64,000 nt of DNA, taken from NCBI GenBank assembly GCA_964559135.1, contig CAZLGG010000001.1:62001-126000 (forward strand), read 5' to 3'. The stretch is from DRQF01 sp964559135 (GTDB lineage Bacteria; Planctomycetota; GCA-002687715; DRQF01). The position numbers and the translations under genes are program-made. Shown one piece after another: positions 25,257 to 34,338 of this stretch. Position 1 is the stretch's first letter. The number at the start of each line of letters is the position of its first letter. The notes below the pieces were generated by a model. The model was not told the origin of the DNA and ran no database searches. It worked only from the letters and a program-made list of their open reading frames with translations.

Positions 25257-27017
25257 TCAGTGAGCAGGGGGGTGGAGCATGTCGTCCTCCTTCTCCCCGA
25301 TCTTTCGCCCCTTTCGATTGACGACCTCGTCCCAGGGGACCAAGCGGCGGTTCTTCACGTGATACTTGAGGGCCACCTTGCGATTGATCCACTCATAGTA
25401 GTCGTAGAATTCCTTCTCGAAGGTCTTCCACTTGGCTTCGTCGCGTTGGCCGTCGGGTCCCATGAGCCCCATGCATTGCAGGAAGAAATCGCGACCGGTC
25501 TTTCCGTCCAGTTCGCCGCGAAAATACTTGAGCCAGCCATTGCGGTACTTGCCCGGCTTACCGATTTGAACCACGCCTTCGGAGTCCACGCGGAAGTTGT
25601 TGAGGAAGTACACGAGGAACCACCCTTCGGAGTACGCGTAGAGATTGAAGTCCTCGTTGCCCGAAGCCTTGTTCTTCTCGCGGTCGCCGTAGGTGAGAGC
25701 CAGGAGATCCCATAGGGGATAGGCGTTGCGCTCATTCTGGCGCCACCAGGAGAGTCGTCCCTCTTGGAGTAGACCCATCGTGTATTTCCACTGTTTGGTC
25801 TCCGGGTCGAGGGAAACCGACGTGGCACCGAAGTATTCGGCGACGCCTTCCTGGAACCAATAGGAGCGGTTGAGGAACGCGACCTGAAGACGTCCCTTCG
25901 TGTTGTAGGCGATGATCTGGTGCGTGCCCTCGTGAAAAAGCGTGTCGCGATCCGTTTCGTCCGAGACGAGGAGACGGCCGGTGTCGTGCTCGAAGTGCCC
26001 GACGGCGCCGCTGTCCGCTCCTCGTTTCGCGGCATACTGTTGGTAGGCCTCGTGTTTGCGGAAAACGACGACCGGTACGGGGTCGGTGATGTCGGTGAGG
26101 CCGAGGGGCTCCCGGTATTCGCTATAGAACAGGTCGTAGAGCTGAAGCACCATCTCCGATTTCTGTCGCGCGACCTGGGCCTCGTCCCAGGCCTTGTCTT
26201 TTTCCACGAGGAAGAGGTACGGCTTGAAGATCCGGGCCATCCACTTGTACGACTCGTTCAATGCCTTGGCCAAGTCGGTTCGGGTCGTGTCGGCGATCCT
26301 TCGAGCCTCCTGGAAGAACGGGTCCTTGCCGCGCTCCTCCCATTCCTTCTTCCGCTGGGCGACCAGCTCGACGAGCGACGAAACATCCCCCGCGTGCTTC
26401 CATGCAGGTGGAATCCAAAGGGTGCCGTCGGGAGCCTTCCAGGCGTCTTTCGCGAGGTGAGTTTCGAGAGCGTCGACGAGACGGATGTCGGAGTCGGTAT
26501 CCAGGTAGGGGGCCGTGCGCCAGGCGTCCAGGTCGATGTCGACCGACTTCCAGCCGGCTCGGCGACGGAGTTCCTGGTCGTCGGGGTGCGCTTTCAATGC
26601 GGCCTTGGCGAGCGACCGGAAGCCCGGCTCGAGTTTCTCGACGAGGTCCGCGGGCAGCGTGTCCTTCAAGCCGCGGGCCCAGTCGCGAAACGTGTCGACG
26701 CGAGCCGCCTCGGATCTTTCCATCTTGCGTGCGATGGAGGTGAAGGCACTTACGATGGCGTTGTCGACCTTCTTCTGGAAAGACTCGAGTGCGACGACGT
26801 CGGCTCCGTCGTCGTGGAGGCGCTGATCCACCCATCCGCGCAGTTCCACGAGCTTCTTGACGTTTTGCCCGGCGGTTTCGAAACGGCTCCGCGCCTCGGA
26901 GATGACCTGAAGGCTCTTCTCGGCGTCGTCGCCCTTGTTGTCGCCGCACGCCGGCAGGAAAGCCAAAGCCAGGACGGCGAGGGACGCGAGGAATGAACCC
27001 GTGAGAAGCTTCTGCAT
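25257..27017 (-). CDS. DUF1570-like lipoprotein with HEXXH motif
   Basis: A 586-residue lipoprotein: the signal peptide is followed by a lipobox-like FLPAC near residue 24. The N-terminal half is helical. The C-terminal half holds LFHEGTHQII near residue 360, a zinc-protease HEXXH motif, followed by SYWFQEGVAEYFG about 20 residues later, which supplies a possible third ligand Glu. This layout fits DUF1570-type putative peptidases. The start at 27017 is chosen for the lipobox; the frame is open further upstream. It lies downstream of etfA on the same strand but behind a strong hairpin, so it is probably a separate unit. Confidence 0.75.
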   Translation of the reverse strand: MQKLLTGSFLASLAVLALAFLPACGDNKGDDAEKSLQVISEARSRFETAGQNVKKLVELRGWVDQRLHDDGADVVALESFQKKVDNAIVSAFTSIARKMERSEAARVDTFRDWARGLKDTLPADLVEKLEPGFRSLAKAALKAHPDDQELRRRAGWKSVDIDLDAWRTAPYLDTDSDIRLVDALETHLAKDAWKAPDGTLWIPPAWKHAGDVSSLVELVAQRKKEWEERGKDPFFQEARRIADTTRTDLAKALNESYKWMARIFKPYLFLVEKDKAWDEAQVARQKSEMVLQLYDLFYSEYREPLGLTDITDPVPVVVFRKHEAYQQYAAKRGADSGAVGHFEHDTGRLLVSDETDRDTLFHEGTHQIIAYNTKGRLQVAFLNRSYWFQEGVAEYFGATSVSLDPETKQWKYTMGLLQEGRLSWWRQNERNAYPLWDLLALTYGDREKNKASGNEDFNLYAYSEGWFLVYFLNNFRVDSEGVVQIGKPGKYRNGWLKYFRGELDGKTGRDFFLQCMGLMGPDGQRDEAKWKTFEKEFYDYYEWINRKVALKYHVKNRRLVPWDEVVNRKGRKIGEKEDDMLHPPAH

Positions 27018-27089
27018 GAAAGGGAACTCCGATGTGAACCCGGGGATTGTATCCCCAGGTCCTTCGTCACGCGAGAGAGGGAGACGATC

Positions 27090-27118
27090 GACGGCGGCTC
27101 GTTGTTGGAGCCGCCGTC
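27090..27118 (-). terminator. Terminator-like hairpin after etfA
   Basis: GACGGCGGCTC (27090-27100) and GAGCCGCCGTC (27108-27118) form a perfect 11-bp stem with a seven-base loop, 18 bases beyond the etfA stop on the minus strand. The downstream side, read on the minus strand, is pyrimidine-rich (TCGTCTCCCTCTCTC) rather than a pure T-run. It probably ends the etfB-etfA transcript. Confidence 0.6.
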
Positions 27119-27136
27119 GTGGGGGCGGAAGACGCC

Positions 27137-28114
27137 TCAGGCGAGGGTTTCCTGGAATGCCTTCGTGAGAGCCGGGACGACTTCGAAGAGGTCGCCCACG
27201 ATGCCGTAGTCGGCGACCTTGAAGATGGGAGCCTCCGGATCCTTGTTGACGGCAACGATGACCTTGGCCGTCCGCATGCCCGCCAAGTGTTGGATGGCCC
27301 CGGAGATCCCGATGGCGAGGTAGAGATTCGGGCTGACGACCTTGCCCGTCTGACCCACCTGGCTGGCGTGGTCGATCCAACCGGCGTCCACGGCGGCGCG
27401 CGAGGCGCCCACCGCGGCTCCCAGGACCTTGGCCAATTCCCGCAGGGGCTCGAAGCCCTCGGGCCCCCCCACGCCGCGGCCTCCGGCCACCACGATCTCG
27501 GCCTCCGCGACGTCGAGGTCGCCCTTATCGCCTCGGGTGATCTGCTTCACGACGGCGCGGATCGTCGAGGGTTCGAAGGCGAGGGGCAAGGCTTCGACCG
27601 CGCCTTCGCTTCCCGGGGCGATCTCCTTGGCGGCCATCGTGTTGGGACGCAGGCCGAGGAAGAACGGTTCACCTTCTCCGTGGGTCCAGGCCAAGGCCTT
27701 GCCGGCGAACACGGGGCGTCGGACGCGCAGGGCTCCATCCGCAACTTCGAACCCCGTGCAGTCCGAGGCCAGAGGAGCCCCCAGCTTCGCGGCCGCCCAG
27801 GCAGCGAGGTCCTTACCCATGATCGTTGCGGGGACGATGACCGCTTTGGGAGAGACCATCTCGATGGCCTGAACCAGACAGCGTCCGTAGCCGCCCGTGG
27901 AGTAGAGCGCCAGGAAGTCGTGGTCGGCGGCGAGGATGCGATCCGCACCCCACGCGGCGAGCCTTGCGGCGTCGTCCTGGATGCCGTGGCCGACGACGAG
28001 GGCGGTCACGGGTCCTCCCAGATCCGCCGCGAGATTCTTCGCGGCGGTGATGGCTTCGAAGGCCGCTTTCTTGCAGCGGCCGTCACGCACTTCGCAAAAT
28101 GCCAGAACAGACAT
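27137..28114 (-). CDS. etfA: Electron transfer flavoprotein alpha subunit
   Basis: A 325-residue FAD-binding subunit of the electron transfer flavoprotein, which takes electrons from flavin dehydrogenases such as acyl-CoA dehydrogenases. The C-terminal FAD domain carries the family block: [11 protein letters not shown] near residue 209, SRAAVDAGW near 240, [19 protein letters not shown] near 254-272, and NKDPEAPIF near 290. A good ribosome site (GAGAGGAGA) precedes the ATG at 28114. It lies 12 bases after etfB and forms a heterodimer with it. No ETF-quinone oxidoreductase gene is nearby. Confidence 0.95.
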   Translation of the reverse strand: MSVLAFCEVRDGRCKKAAFEAITAAKNLAADLGGPVTALVVGHGIQDDAARLAAWGADRILAADHDFLALYSTGGYGRCLVQAIEMVSPKAVIVPATIMGKDLAAWAAAKLGAPLASDCTGFEVADGALRVRRPVFAGKALAWTHGEGEPFFLGLRPNTMAAKEIAPGSEGAVEALPLAFEPSTIRAVVKQITRGDKGDLDVAEAEIVVAGGRGVGGPEGFEPLRELAKVLGAAVGASRAAVDAGWIDHASQVGQTGKVVSPNLYLAIGISGAIQHLAGMRTAKVIVAVNKDPEAPIFKVADYGIVGDLFEVVPALTKAFQETLA

Positions 28115-28126
28115 GGGGATCTCCTC

Positions 28127-28882
28127 TCAGATCACTTTGGCTTCGTTACGAAGCAACTCGACGACCTTGATCGCAGCTTCGGGGCCCTCTCCGACGATTC
28201 GGCCTTCGGGGCGGGGAGGAGGCAGCTCCAGGGAGTCAATGACGACGATCGGCGCGGGCGCGTCCACGGGTTTTTCTTCCATGGGTTTTTTCTTCGCGGC
28301 CATGATGCCCTTCAGCGAGGGGTAACGGGGCTCGTTCAAACCCTTCTCCGCACTGATCACCGCCGGTAGGGTGCCCTCGACGACCTCGACGCCTCCTTCA
28401 ATCTCCCGCTCGGCACGGAACGCGCCGGATTCGATGGACAGACTCGAGACCTTGGTGACCACGGGCCATCCCATGGAGGCAGCCACCTGGGAGGGCACTT
28501 GGGCGGAGTCGTAGTCCACCGACTGCTTGCCCATGAAGATGACCTCGGGTTCAAGAGCCTTGATTTCGGCGGTGAGCAGGGCCGCGACGGCGGAGGAATC
28601 CAGATGCGATGTGTCCGCATCCAGGATCACGGCCCGGTCGGCGCCGCGAGCCAAACCCTTTCGGATCTCCTCCTTGATCGTCGCGGGGGTTCCCACCGAG
28701 AAGAGAACCACTTCTCCTTCGCCGACGGACTCTTTCAGCCGAAGAGCTTCCTCGATGGCGAATTCGTCGTACGCGTTCAGTTCGAGCTTGACATCGCTCA
28801 TGTCGATCGTTTTTTCATCGGAGCCGATCTTCACCTTGGTATCGGTGGAAGGGGCCACGACGACGCAAACCGCGATTTTCAT
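28127..28882 (-). CDS. etfB: Electron transfer flavoprotein beta subunit
   Basis: A 251-residue beta subunit of the electron transfer flavoprotein. It begins MKIAVCVVVAPSTDTKV, as is usual for EtfB, and has the ELNAYDEFAIEEALRL block near 35-50, the AMP/FAD-site region GADRAVILDAD near 83-93, and GKQSVDYDSAQVP near 120-132. The start at 28882 is preferred; a longer frame to 28954 adds unrelated residues. A Lys/Pro-rich loop near 205-218 is family-typical. It is the first gene of the etfB-etfA pair. Confidence 0.95.
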   Translation of the reverse strand: MKIAVCVVVAPSTDTKVKIGSDEKTIDMSDVKLELNAYDEFAIEEALRLKESVGEGEVVLFSVGTPATIKEEIRKGLARGADRAVILDADTSHLDSSAVAALLTAEIKALEPEVIFMGKQSVDYDSAQVPSQVAASMGWPVVTKVSSLSIESGAFRAEREIEGGVEVVEGTLPAVISAEKGLNEPRYPSLKGIMAAKKKPMEEKPVDAPAPIVVIDSLELPPPRPEGRIVGEGPEAAIKVVELLRNEAKVI

Positions 28883-29019
28883 GGGAGGGTTGCTCCATTG
28901 TTGGACGTGGAGGGGGATCCGTGGATCGAGGACGCGGAATCCTACGGACGGCAACGGGGGGGATCAACGGGCGACGTTCGGGGAGAAGGGAAGGGGGGGC
29001 CCTTTTTCCTCGGGGGACG

Positions 29020-30021
29020 TCAGATGGCGACGACGGTGCGCCTCGGGTGGTGCATCTTGATGAACACCTCGGAAACGAGCGGGTCGAAGAATGCTCCTTT
29101 TTCGTCCGAGATGATCTCCAAGGCCTGTTCGAGGGATGCCGGTTCCCGGTAGGGCCGCTTGGACGTGATGGCGTCGAAAAAGTCGCAAAGACAAAGAATT
29201 CGGGCATCCAAGGGGATTTCGTCGCCGGCCAAACCGTCCGGATACCCGGCGCCGTCGAAGCGTTCGTGGTGATGTCGGATGACCGGAGCGATGTCCTGGA
29301 AGGCGGAGACGGGCTTCAGGATGTACTCCCCGATTTCCGAGTGTCGCTTCATGACGGTGTATTCCGCGGATGTCAGCCGGTCCGGCTTGTTGAGGATGGC
29401 GTCGTCGATGCCGATCTTGCCGATGTCGTGGAGCTTTCCGGCGAAAGCGAGCCGTTCCAACCGCGCTTGTGTGAAGCAGAGGCCCCGTCCGATCTCGACG
29501 GCGTAGGCGGCGACGCGGCGTCCATGGCCGATGTTCATGCGATCCCGTTCCTCGGCCGCACGGGCGAGCGCGAGGGTCGTCTCCTTCTGCATCTGCGACT
29601 CGCGGCGTATCAGGAGTTGGCGCACCTCGTTCGCCTTGCGATTCTTGAGATCACGAATGCGTTCGACGGTGAAGGCGACTTTCTTCAAGTCATGGGGCCT
29701 GAGAAGGAAGTCGACCGCGCCCTCGTGCATCGCGGACACGGCTCGATCCAGATCGATCAGGTCGGCGGTGACGACCACGTCGATCTCGAGGCCTTCGGTC
29801 TCCAGACGGGCCGCAAGGTCGAAGAAAGAAAGCTGGGGGAGATCGATGTCGAAGAGGATCAGATCGTAGTCGCGCTCTTGGAGAGCGCGCTTCACCTGAA
29901 AGGCCGTCGGCGCACAATCGACATCGAGATTGCGATGGGCGAGGAAGCGTGCGAGCTCCCTGCGCGTGCGTCCCTTGTGATCAGCCAAAAGAATCCGGAA
30001 GGCGCTTGTCCGGCTCATCAT
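29020..30021 (-). CDS. Response regulator with HD-GYP domain
   Basis: A 333-residue protein: a receiver domain (about 8-125), a short helical linker (128-160) and an HD-GYP domain (about 165-333). Catalytic motifs are present: HGRRVAAYA, LHDIGKIGI, HSEIGEYIL and HHHERFDGAGYPDGL, as in cyclic-di-GMP phosphodiesterases. In the receiver, Asp58 (LILFDID) is in the phosphorylation position, but the conserved KP lysine is replaced by Arg (FLLRPHD). The first acidic pair is reduced to a single Asp (LLADH). No histidine kinase is adjacent. Two ATG codons in tandem occur at 30021 and 30018; the first is used. Confidence 0.9.
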   Translation of the reverse strand: MMSRTSAFRILLADHKGRTRRELARFLAHRNLDVDCAPTAFQVKRALQERDYDLILFDIDLPQLSFFDLAARLETEGLEIDVVVTADLIDLDRAVSAMHEGAVDFLLRPHDLKKVAFTVERIRDLKNRKANEVRQLLIRRESQMQKETTLALARAAEERDRMNIGHGRRVAAYAVEIGRGLCFTQARLERLAFAGKLHDIGKIGIDDAILNKPDRLTSAEYTVMKRHSEIGEYILKPVSAFQDIAPVIRHHHERFDGAGYPDGLAGDEIPLDARILCLCDFFDAITSKRPYREPASLEQALEIISDEKGAFFDPLVSEVFIKMHHPRRTVVAI

Positions 30022-30411
30022 GTCCCCCCTGCGAGATCGCGTAATGAATCGCCGAATCCCGTCGGCGATGCAACAACCGTCCCCATTTAGGGGGAGAGCT
30101 CGAGGTTTGGGAAGAGGGAAAACGCCAAAATTGGACAATTTGTATAAGCGATCCTGGGGACAACGGCGCGAAAAACGTTGATAACTTTTCGGAAGACTCG
30201 GAAGGAACGAGGAATTCGAGGGCGGATCGTGGGATTCAAGGCAGGTCACCCGTTGCGGGCGGCCCGGGACAACATGTGGAGATCTCCGGGAGAAAATGGG
30301 GAACAGGGGGGAAAACCCTACGGGGCGGACTGGTCGACCAAGAGTCGGGCGCCGGGATTGAACGACGAACGCGGTCGTCTTCCCCACGTTTTCCACAGAC
30401 TTCCCAGAGGT
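30022..30411. other. Intergenic region with DnaA-box-like words
   Basis: A 390-base gap between the lptB stop and the HD-GYP start, both on the minus strand. It holds a 6-bp perfect hairpin (CGCCGA/TCGGCG, 30050-30067) in the HD-GYP leader and an A/T-richer stretch at about 30110-30148. Four words close to the DnaA box TTATCCACA are present: TTTTCCACA at 30389-30397 (8 of 9), and reverse-strand matches of 7 of 9 at 30275-30283, 30176-30184 and 30155-30163. I see no gene here. It should contain the HD-GYP promoter, but no convincing -35/-10 pair was found. Confidence 0.4.
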
Positions 30412-31164
30412 TCAGTCAGGATCGCGCTCGGCGAGTTCGGGCATGACGAAGCGACGGCCGAGGTAGGCGCGTCGGACCCTCTCGTCTTCGATGAGGCGCC
30501 GGGCCGGACCGTGCTGAAGGATGCGTCCTTCGTGGATGATGTAGGCGCGGTCGGTCACGTTCAGGGTCTCACGAACGTTGTGATCGGTCATGAGGATGCC
30601 CATGCCCCGCTCCTCGAGTCCCACCACGAGTTTCTGGATCTCTTCCACGGCGATGGGATCCACCCCGGAGAACGGCTCGTCCAGGAGAAGGAGTTTGGGT
30701 TCGGTCACGAGAATCCTGGAGATCTCCAGTCGGCGGCGCTCTCCACCCGAAAGCAGTGCGGCTCGGCGTGTCGCCAAGCGGTCGAGGTGCATCTCGGTCA
30801 GGATGCGATCGGCGCGGTCGCGTCGTTCGCCGCGGCTGAGGCCGGGAATCCACTCGAGGACGGCCAGGATGTTGTCCCGGACGGTGAGGCCCTTGAAGAC
30901 CGACGGTTCCTGAGCCAGGTAGCCCATGCCCAGGCGAGCTCGGCGAGCGACGGACTCCCGGGTGATGTCCTTGCCGCCCAAGTGAATGCGTCCGCGGTCC
31001 GCACGGATGAGTCCCATGACCATGGAAAACGTGGTCGTCTTGCCGGCGCCGTTGGGACCGAGCAAGCCCACGATCTCGCCGGTGTCGACTTCGATGGAGA
31101 CGTCATGGACGACGATCCGTCCCCCGTACCTTTTGTGCAGGCCCTCGGCGACCAGAAAGCTCAC
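30412..31164 (-). CDS. lptB: LPS export ABC ATPase LptB
   Basis: A 250-residue ATPase that powers lipopolysaccharide extraction by LptFG. Walker A is GPNGAGKTT, the Q-loop region is MGYLAQEPSVFKGLTV as in LptB, the signature is LSGGERRRLEI, Walker B is LLLLDEPFSGVDP, and the switch is TDHNV. The close match to the LptB-specific QEPSVF and DHNVRETL motifs separates it from the related branched-chain amino acid ATPases. It is the last gene of the rph-lptB operon and overlaps the preceding signal peptidase gene (ATGA). No lptA or lptC is in the window. Confidence 0.9.
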   Translation of the reverse strand: MSFLVAEGLHKRYGGRIVVHDVSIEVDTGEIVGLLGPNGAGKTTTFSMVMGLIRADRGRIHLGGKDITRESVARRARLGMGYLAQEPSVFKGLTVRDNILAVLEWIPGLSRGERRDRADRILTEMHLDRLATRRAALLSGGERRRLEISRILVTEPKLLLLDEPFSGVDPIAVEEIQKLVVGLEERGMGILMTDHNVRETLNVTDRAYIIHEGRILQHGPARRLIEDERVRRAYLGRRFVMPELAERDPD

Positions 31165-32810
31165 CGAATCACTCCGATCTGCAGCGGCGGCCAGAAGACC
31201 AGATAGGCGCGGCCCAGAACGAATTCCTTGGGTACGTAGTGGTCGTACCAGGTCTCGACGGGCACGGGACCTCGTTCGGGATGGAAGGGGTCCGGAACCA
31301 TTTCGATGCGGTCGGGATCGATTTCCCTCAGGTTTCCGAAGACGTCGATGAATCGGGTGTTGTCGTCGAAGGGGTTGTGCATGGGGCGCAGCGCCAGCTC
31401 GGAAGGCGTCGACCCCTCGTGGTGGCGGTTTTCCGCGCCGACACCCTCGAAGTCGCCGCTCAGGACGGCCACATCGCCGTTCTCACCCCGATAACGAAGA
31501 TCCGCCCTCTGAAAGGCGCGGCAGTCGAGGCTATTGGGCGAATTGTCTCCCAGCATGAGGTAGTGGTCCGCAGGAATGGAAAAGTCCGTGACGCCCGAGA
31601 AGCTGTAGTAGAGATCGCGAGCGAGATCGATATCTCGCATCCGTACACGGCCGCCGGCACAGCCGAAACTGACCCCGTTGTCGTAGGGCAAATCGTGCGT
31701 GGGCTGGACGGGGACCTCCCTCGGCTCCACGGCCGGAGGCGGGCTGGTTTGGCTGCTTTCGGGAATCGCCCCGACGACCGGAATCATCGGATGCTCGTAG
31801 GTCTTCGAGAAGACCTGGTCGCCATCCACTTCCACAAAGATGGCGTCGTCCACGTTGGCGAGCGAAACGGGGGTCCAGCTGTCGGTCTCGAGCTTGGCGT
31901 CGATGGGGAATGACTGGTCACCGAAGACGAGGCGGCTGGAATCGTCAGACCCCTTGGAGGCCAACTCCAGCCGAATGACTCGGCCGTGCGTGCCGTCGCG
32001 AATCTCCATCACGAACCGTCCCTTGTCCTCTCGGGGATTCACGTCCATGGCCAACCGAATATCTCCGACCTCCGCCTCGTGCCCGGGGACGGGCCCAGTC
32101 CCCTGGGCGGGGCCTGCAAGGCCGAGCATGAGACCGATGGACGAGCGAGGGGGCACGATGGGCGCAAAGTCGTCGAAACGGCGGTTGCTGATGGCCGGGC
32201 AGGGCTGACCTGCTCGCACCGCGTAGCGGGCTGGCAAGGTGAACGAGACGAGATTCATGCCGTTTTTCGCGTCGAATTCGATCTCTTCGTCGTCCACGAG
32301 AACACGCACGTCACCCTGACCGCGATCGCCTTTTTCCTGTTTCCAGTAGCGCCGGAATGCCTGCGTATTTCGATCCTCGGGGGGGATGCACTTCAAAAGG
32401 TCGAAGAGTTCCTCCTGGACGTTGGCCGGCTTGCGTTGGATCTTGGCCTGCTTCAGCGCTTCGTCGTGATCCAGCTCCGCGGGCGCCGTGTAGATATCGC
32501 CGTTTCGGATGAACAGCCATTCCGGACCGATTCCGACGAGGCGCTTCACGTAGTTCATCAGCCGTTCGAGCGGGTACCGGAACACGACGACTTCCCAGCG
32601 GCGAGGATCGCGCACCTGGTAGACGTACTTGTTCACGATGAGTCGGTACCCCCCCTCGGGTCTGCCGATGATGACCGGCTCCATCGACTCGGTGGGCACC
32701 TGGAAGGCCTCGAACGCGAATTGCTTGATGAGAAGAGCCATCACGACGGCCACGGCCAGGGATTCGATCGTTGCCCTGTACCGCCCGCGTTCTTCGGGTT
32801 TTGCGCTCAT
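31161..32810 (-). CDS. Signal peptidase I with large insertion (copy 1)
   Basis: A 549-residue S26-type signal peptidase that removes signal peptides at the outer face of the inner membrane. One N-terminal membrane segment (about 15-33) precedes the catalytic serine in PTESMEP (Ser42) and the general-base lysine in MNYVKRLVGIG (Lys89). Box E, GDNSPNSLDCR, appears only near residue 421, so an insertion of more than 250 residues separates the catalytic blocks. It contains a beta-rich piece (IFVEVDGDQVF) that looks like a concanavalin-type fold. Typical LepB is about 250-320 residues. It lies 19 bases after copy 2 and overlaps lptB. Confidence 0.85.
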   Translation of the reverse strand: MSAKPEERGRYRATIESLAVAVVMALLIKQFAFEAFQVPTESMEPVIIGRPEGGYRLIVNKYVYQVRDPRRWEVVVFRYPLERLMNYVKRLVGIGPEWLFIRNGDIYTAPAELDHDEALKQAKIQRKPANVQEELFDLLKCIPPEDRNTQAFRRYWKQEKGDRGQGDVRVLVDDEEIEFDAKNGMNLVSFTLPARYAVRAGQPCPAISNRRFDDFAPIVPPRSSIGLMLGLAGPAQGTGPVPGHEAEVGDIRLAMDVNPREDKGRFVMEIRDGTHGRVIRLELASKGSDDSSRLVFGDQSFPIDAKLETDSWTPVSLANVDDAIFVEVDGDQVFSKTYEHPMIPVVGAIPESSQTSPPPAVEPREVPVQPTHDLPYDNGVSFGCAGGRVRMRDIDLARDLYYSFSGVTDFSIPADHYLMLGDNSPNSLDCRAFQRADLRYRGENGDVAVLSGDFEGVGAENRHHEGSTPSELALRPMHNPFDDNTRFIDVFGNLREIDPDRIEMVPDPFHPERGPVPVETWYDHYVPKEFVLGRAYLVFWPPLQIGVIR

Positions 32811-32829
32811 GAATTGCCGTCCTTCCGAG

Positions 32830-34338
32830 TCACCGAATGAATGCCATACGTTCCCAGGGCAGAAACACCACGAGAGCTCTTCCGAGGATGAGCTTGCGGG
32901 GGACGAAGGGAAAGCACGTTCGCTTCAGCCGTTTCCACGGCCTCGCTCCTTGCCCCAGGTCATGTATGTTGCCGAACCGATCCAGAAACCTCCAGCGCGA
33001 CCCGGAGGCGTCTCCGAGTTGGTCCTCGCGCCAAGGATTGTCGATGCGTACGGAGAGGTTTTCGGGGTCCGGAATGGCCTCCGCGTCGCCCTCGTAGACT
33101 TCCCCGTCCTTGGTCTCGATTTCCATCCGCACCCATTCTCGGCTGTCCTTGCTGGACGGTGAGTTGTCGCCCAGGAAGAAGTACGAGCCTCGAGGGATGT
33201 CCCACGAAAAATGGCGCATCCCGCTGCAGTTTCCGCGGCGATAGTAGATGTCCCGGTAGACCTGCGGTCGACGGAAACGCGCCGCGGCGTCCTGGAGACC
33301 GAATGCGATTTTCTGCTGGTCGTTGAACCGATTGGACGTGGCGCGAGGCATGTGCCGGTAGGTCGCTCGGGCGACGATTTCGCCGTCGACCTCCAAGAGG
33401 ACTTCGTCGTCCACGTTGGTGAACGCCAAGTTCGTCCATGTGTCGGGGGAGAGGTGGAAGTCGCCGAGGTCCGCCAGCTGCTCCTCGTCGCGGAGCAGGA
33501 CTCCCTGCCTGGGTTCATCGCCGATGGGCACCCTTGCTTTCAGCCGTCCCCCGTGTTGCGGATCGATGATCTCGAACACGATGAATCCGCGGTGGGTCGT
33601 CGGCTTGGTTTCGACTTCGACTTGAACGTCTCCGACGACATACTCCCCCCAGACATTGTTGGGCGAGAGGTCCTCGAACTTGTTCCTTTGATCCCTGACG
33701 GTCTCGCGAAAAATCGCGAACGTCGGCTGTTGGGACGCGGCCAGAACTCCTCCCTCATCGAACTCCCAAGTCTTGTGGTCGGGAAGCGGCGACCCTTCGA
33801 AGTGCCACGACTTCCGGAGAGTCTCCTCGTCGGTGCGATCGAGGGTCTCGGGGTCGATTTGCGGGTATCGGTGGAGCATGGCCTCTCGGACGGCATCCGG
33901 TTTTCGGGCGATGTGCAGGCGGTTTTCCGCGAAGAGTTTTTCCGGGCGCTCTCCGGCCGCATTCACCGGTCCGGTCCAGATGTCGCCGTCGATGATGAAC
34001 AGGGACTCGGGCCCGATACCGATGACGCGCTTGATGTAGTTCACGCGCAAATCGTTCGGGTAGCGAAACACCCAGACCTCGAATCGCCGCGGATCGCGAA
34101 GGAGTCCGGTGATCTTGTCCACGAGGATGCGGTCTCCGTCGTCCTCGGAACCGTGGATCGTTGGCTCCATGGAGCCCGTGGGAACCTTGTAGGCCTCGCC
34201 CACGAATTGCTTCACGAGGAGGGCGAAGATGATCGCCGAGACGAGAGCTTCGATCGTTTCTCGAAAGACCGGAGTGCGGTGGATGGATGAGGCCCTGCCC
34301 CCCTCCGCGTCGCGGCCGGCCTCCACGGCATCATTCAC
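32830..34338 (-). CDS. Signal peptidase I with large insertion (copy 2)
   Basis: A 502-residue paralogue of the next gene. It has an N-terminal membrane segment (about 28-46), the catalytic serine in PTGSMEP (Ser56), the lysine in VNYIKRVIGIG (Lys103) and box E, GDNSPSSKDSR, near residue 390. As in copy 1, a large insertion sits between Lys and box E and contains VLLEVDGEIVARATY, the counterpart of the copy 1 motif. Its start overlaps the lepA stop (ATGA). Both copies keep all catalytic residues, so both are probably active. Which is the general enzyme cannot be told from sequence. Confidence 0.85.
   Translation of the reverse strand: MNDAVEAGRDAEGGRASSIHRTPVFRETIEALVSAIIFALLVKQFVGEAYKVPTGSMEPTIHGSEDDGDRILVDKITGLLRDPRRFEVWVFRYPNDLRVNYIKRVIGIGPESLFIIDGDIWTGPVNAAGERPEKLFAENRLHIARKPDAVREAMLHRYPQIDPETLDRTDEETLRKSWHFEGSPLPDHKTWEFDEGGVLAASQQPTFAIFRETVRDQRNKFEDLSPNNVWGEYVVGDVQVEVETKPTTHRGFIVFEIIDPQHGGRLKARVPIGDEPRQGVLLRDEEQLADLGDFHLSPDTWTNLAFTNVDDEVLLEVDGEIVARATYRHMPRATSNRFNDQQKIAFGLQDAAARFRRPQVYRDIYYRRGNCSGMRHFSWDIPRGSYFFLGDNSPSSKDSREWVRMEIETKDGEVYEGDAEAIPDPENLSVRIDNPWREDQLGDASGSRWRFLDRFGNIHDLGQGARPWKRLKRTCFPFVPRKLILGRALVVFLPWERMAFIR

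Noticed and set aside
30022..30200. Possible cyclic-di-GMP riboswitch before the HD-GYP gene
   Set aside because: None of the conserved core elements is visible; only a simple 6-bp hairpin is present.
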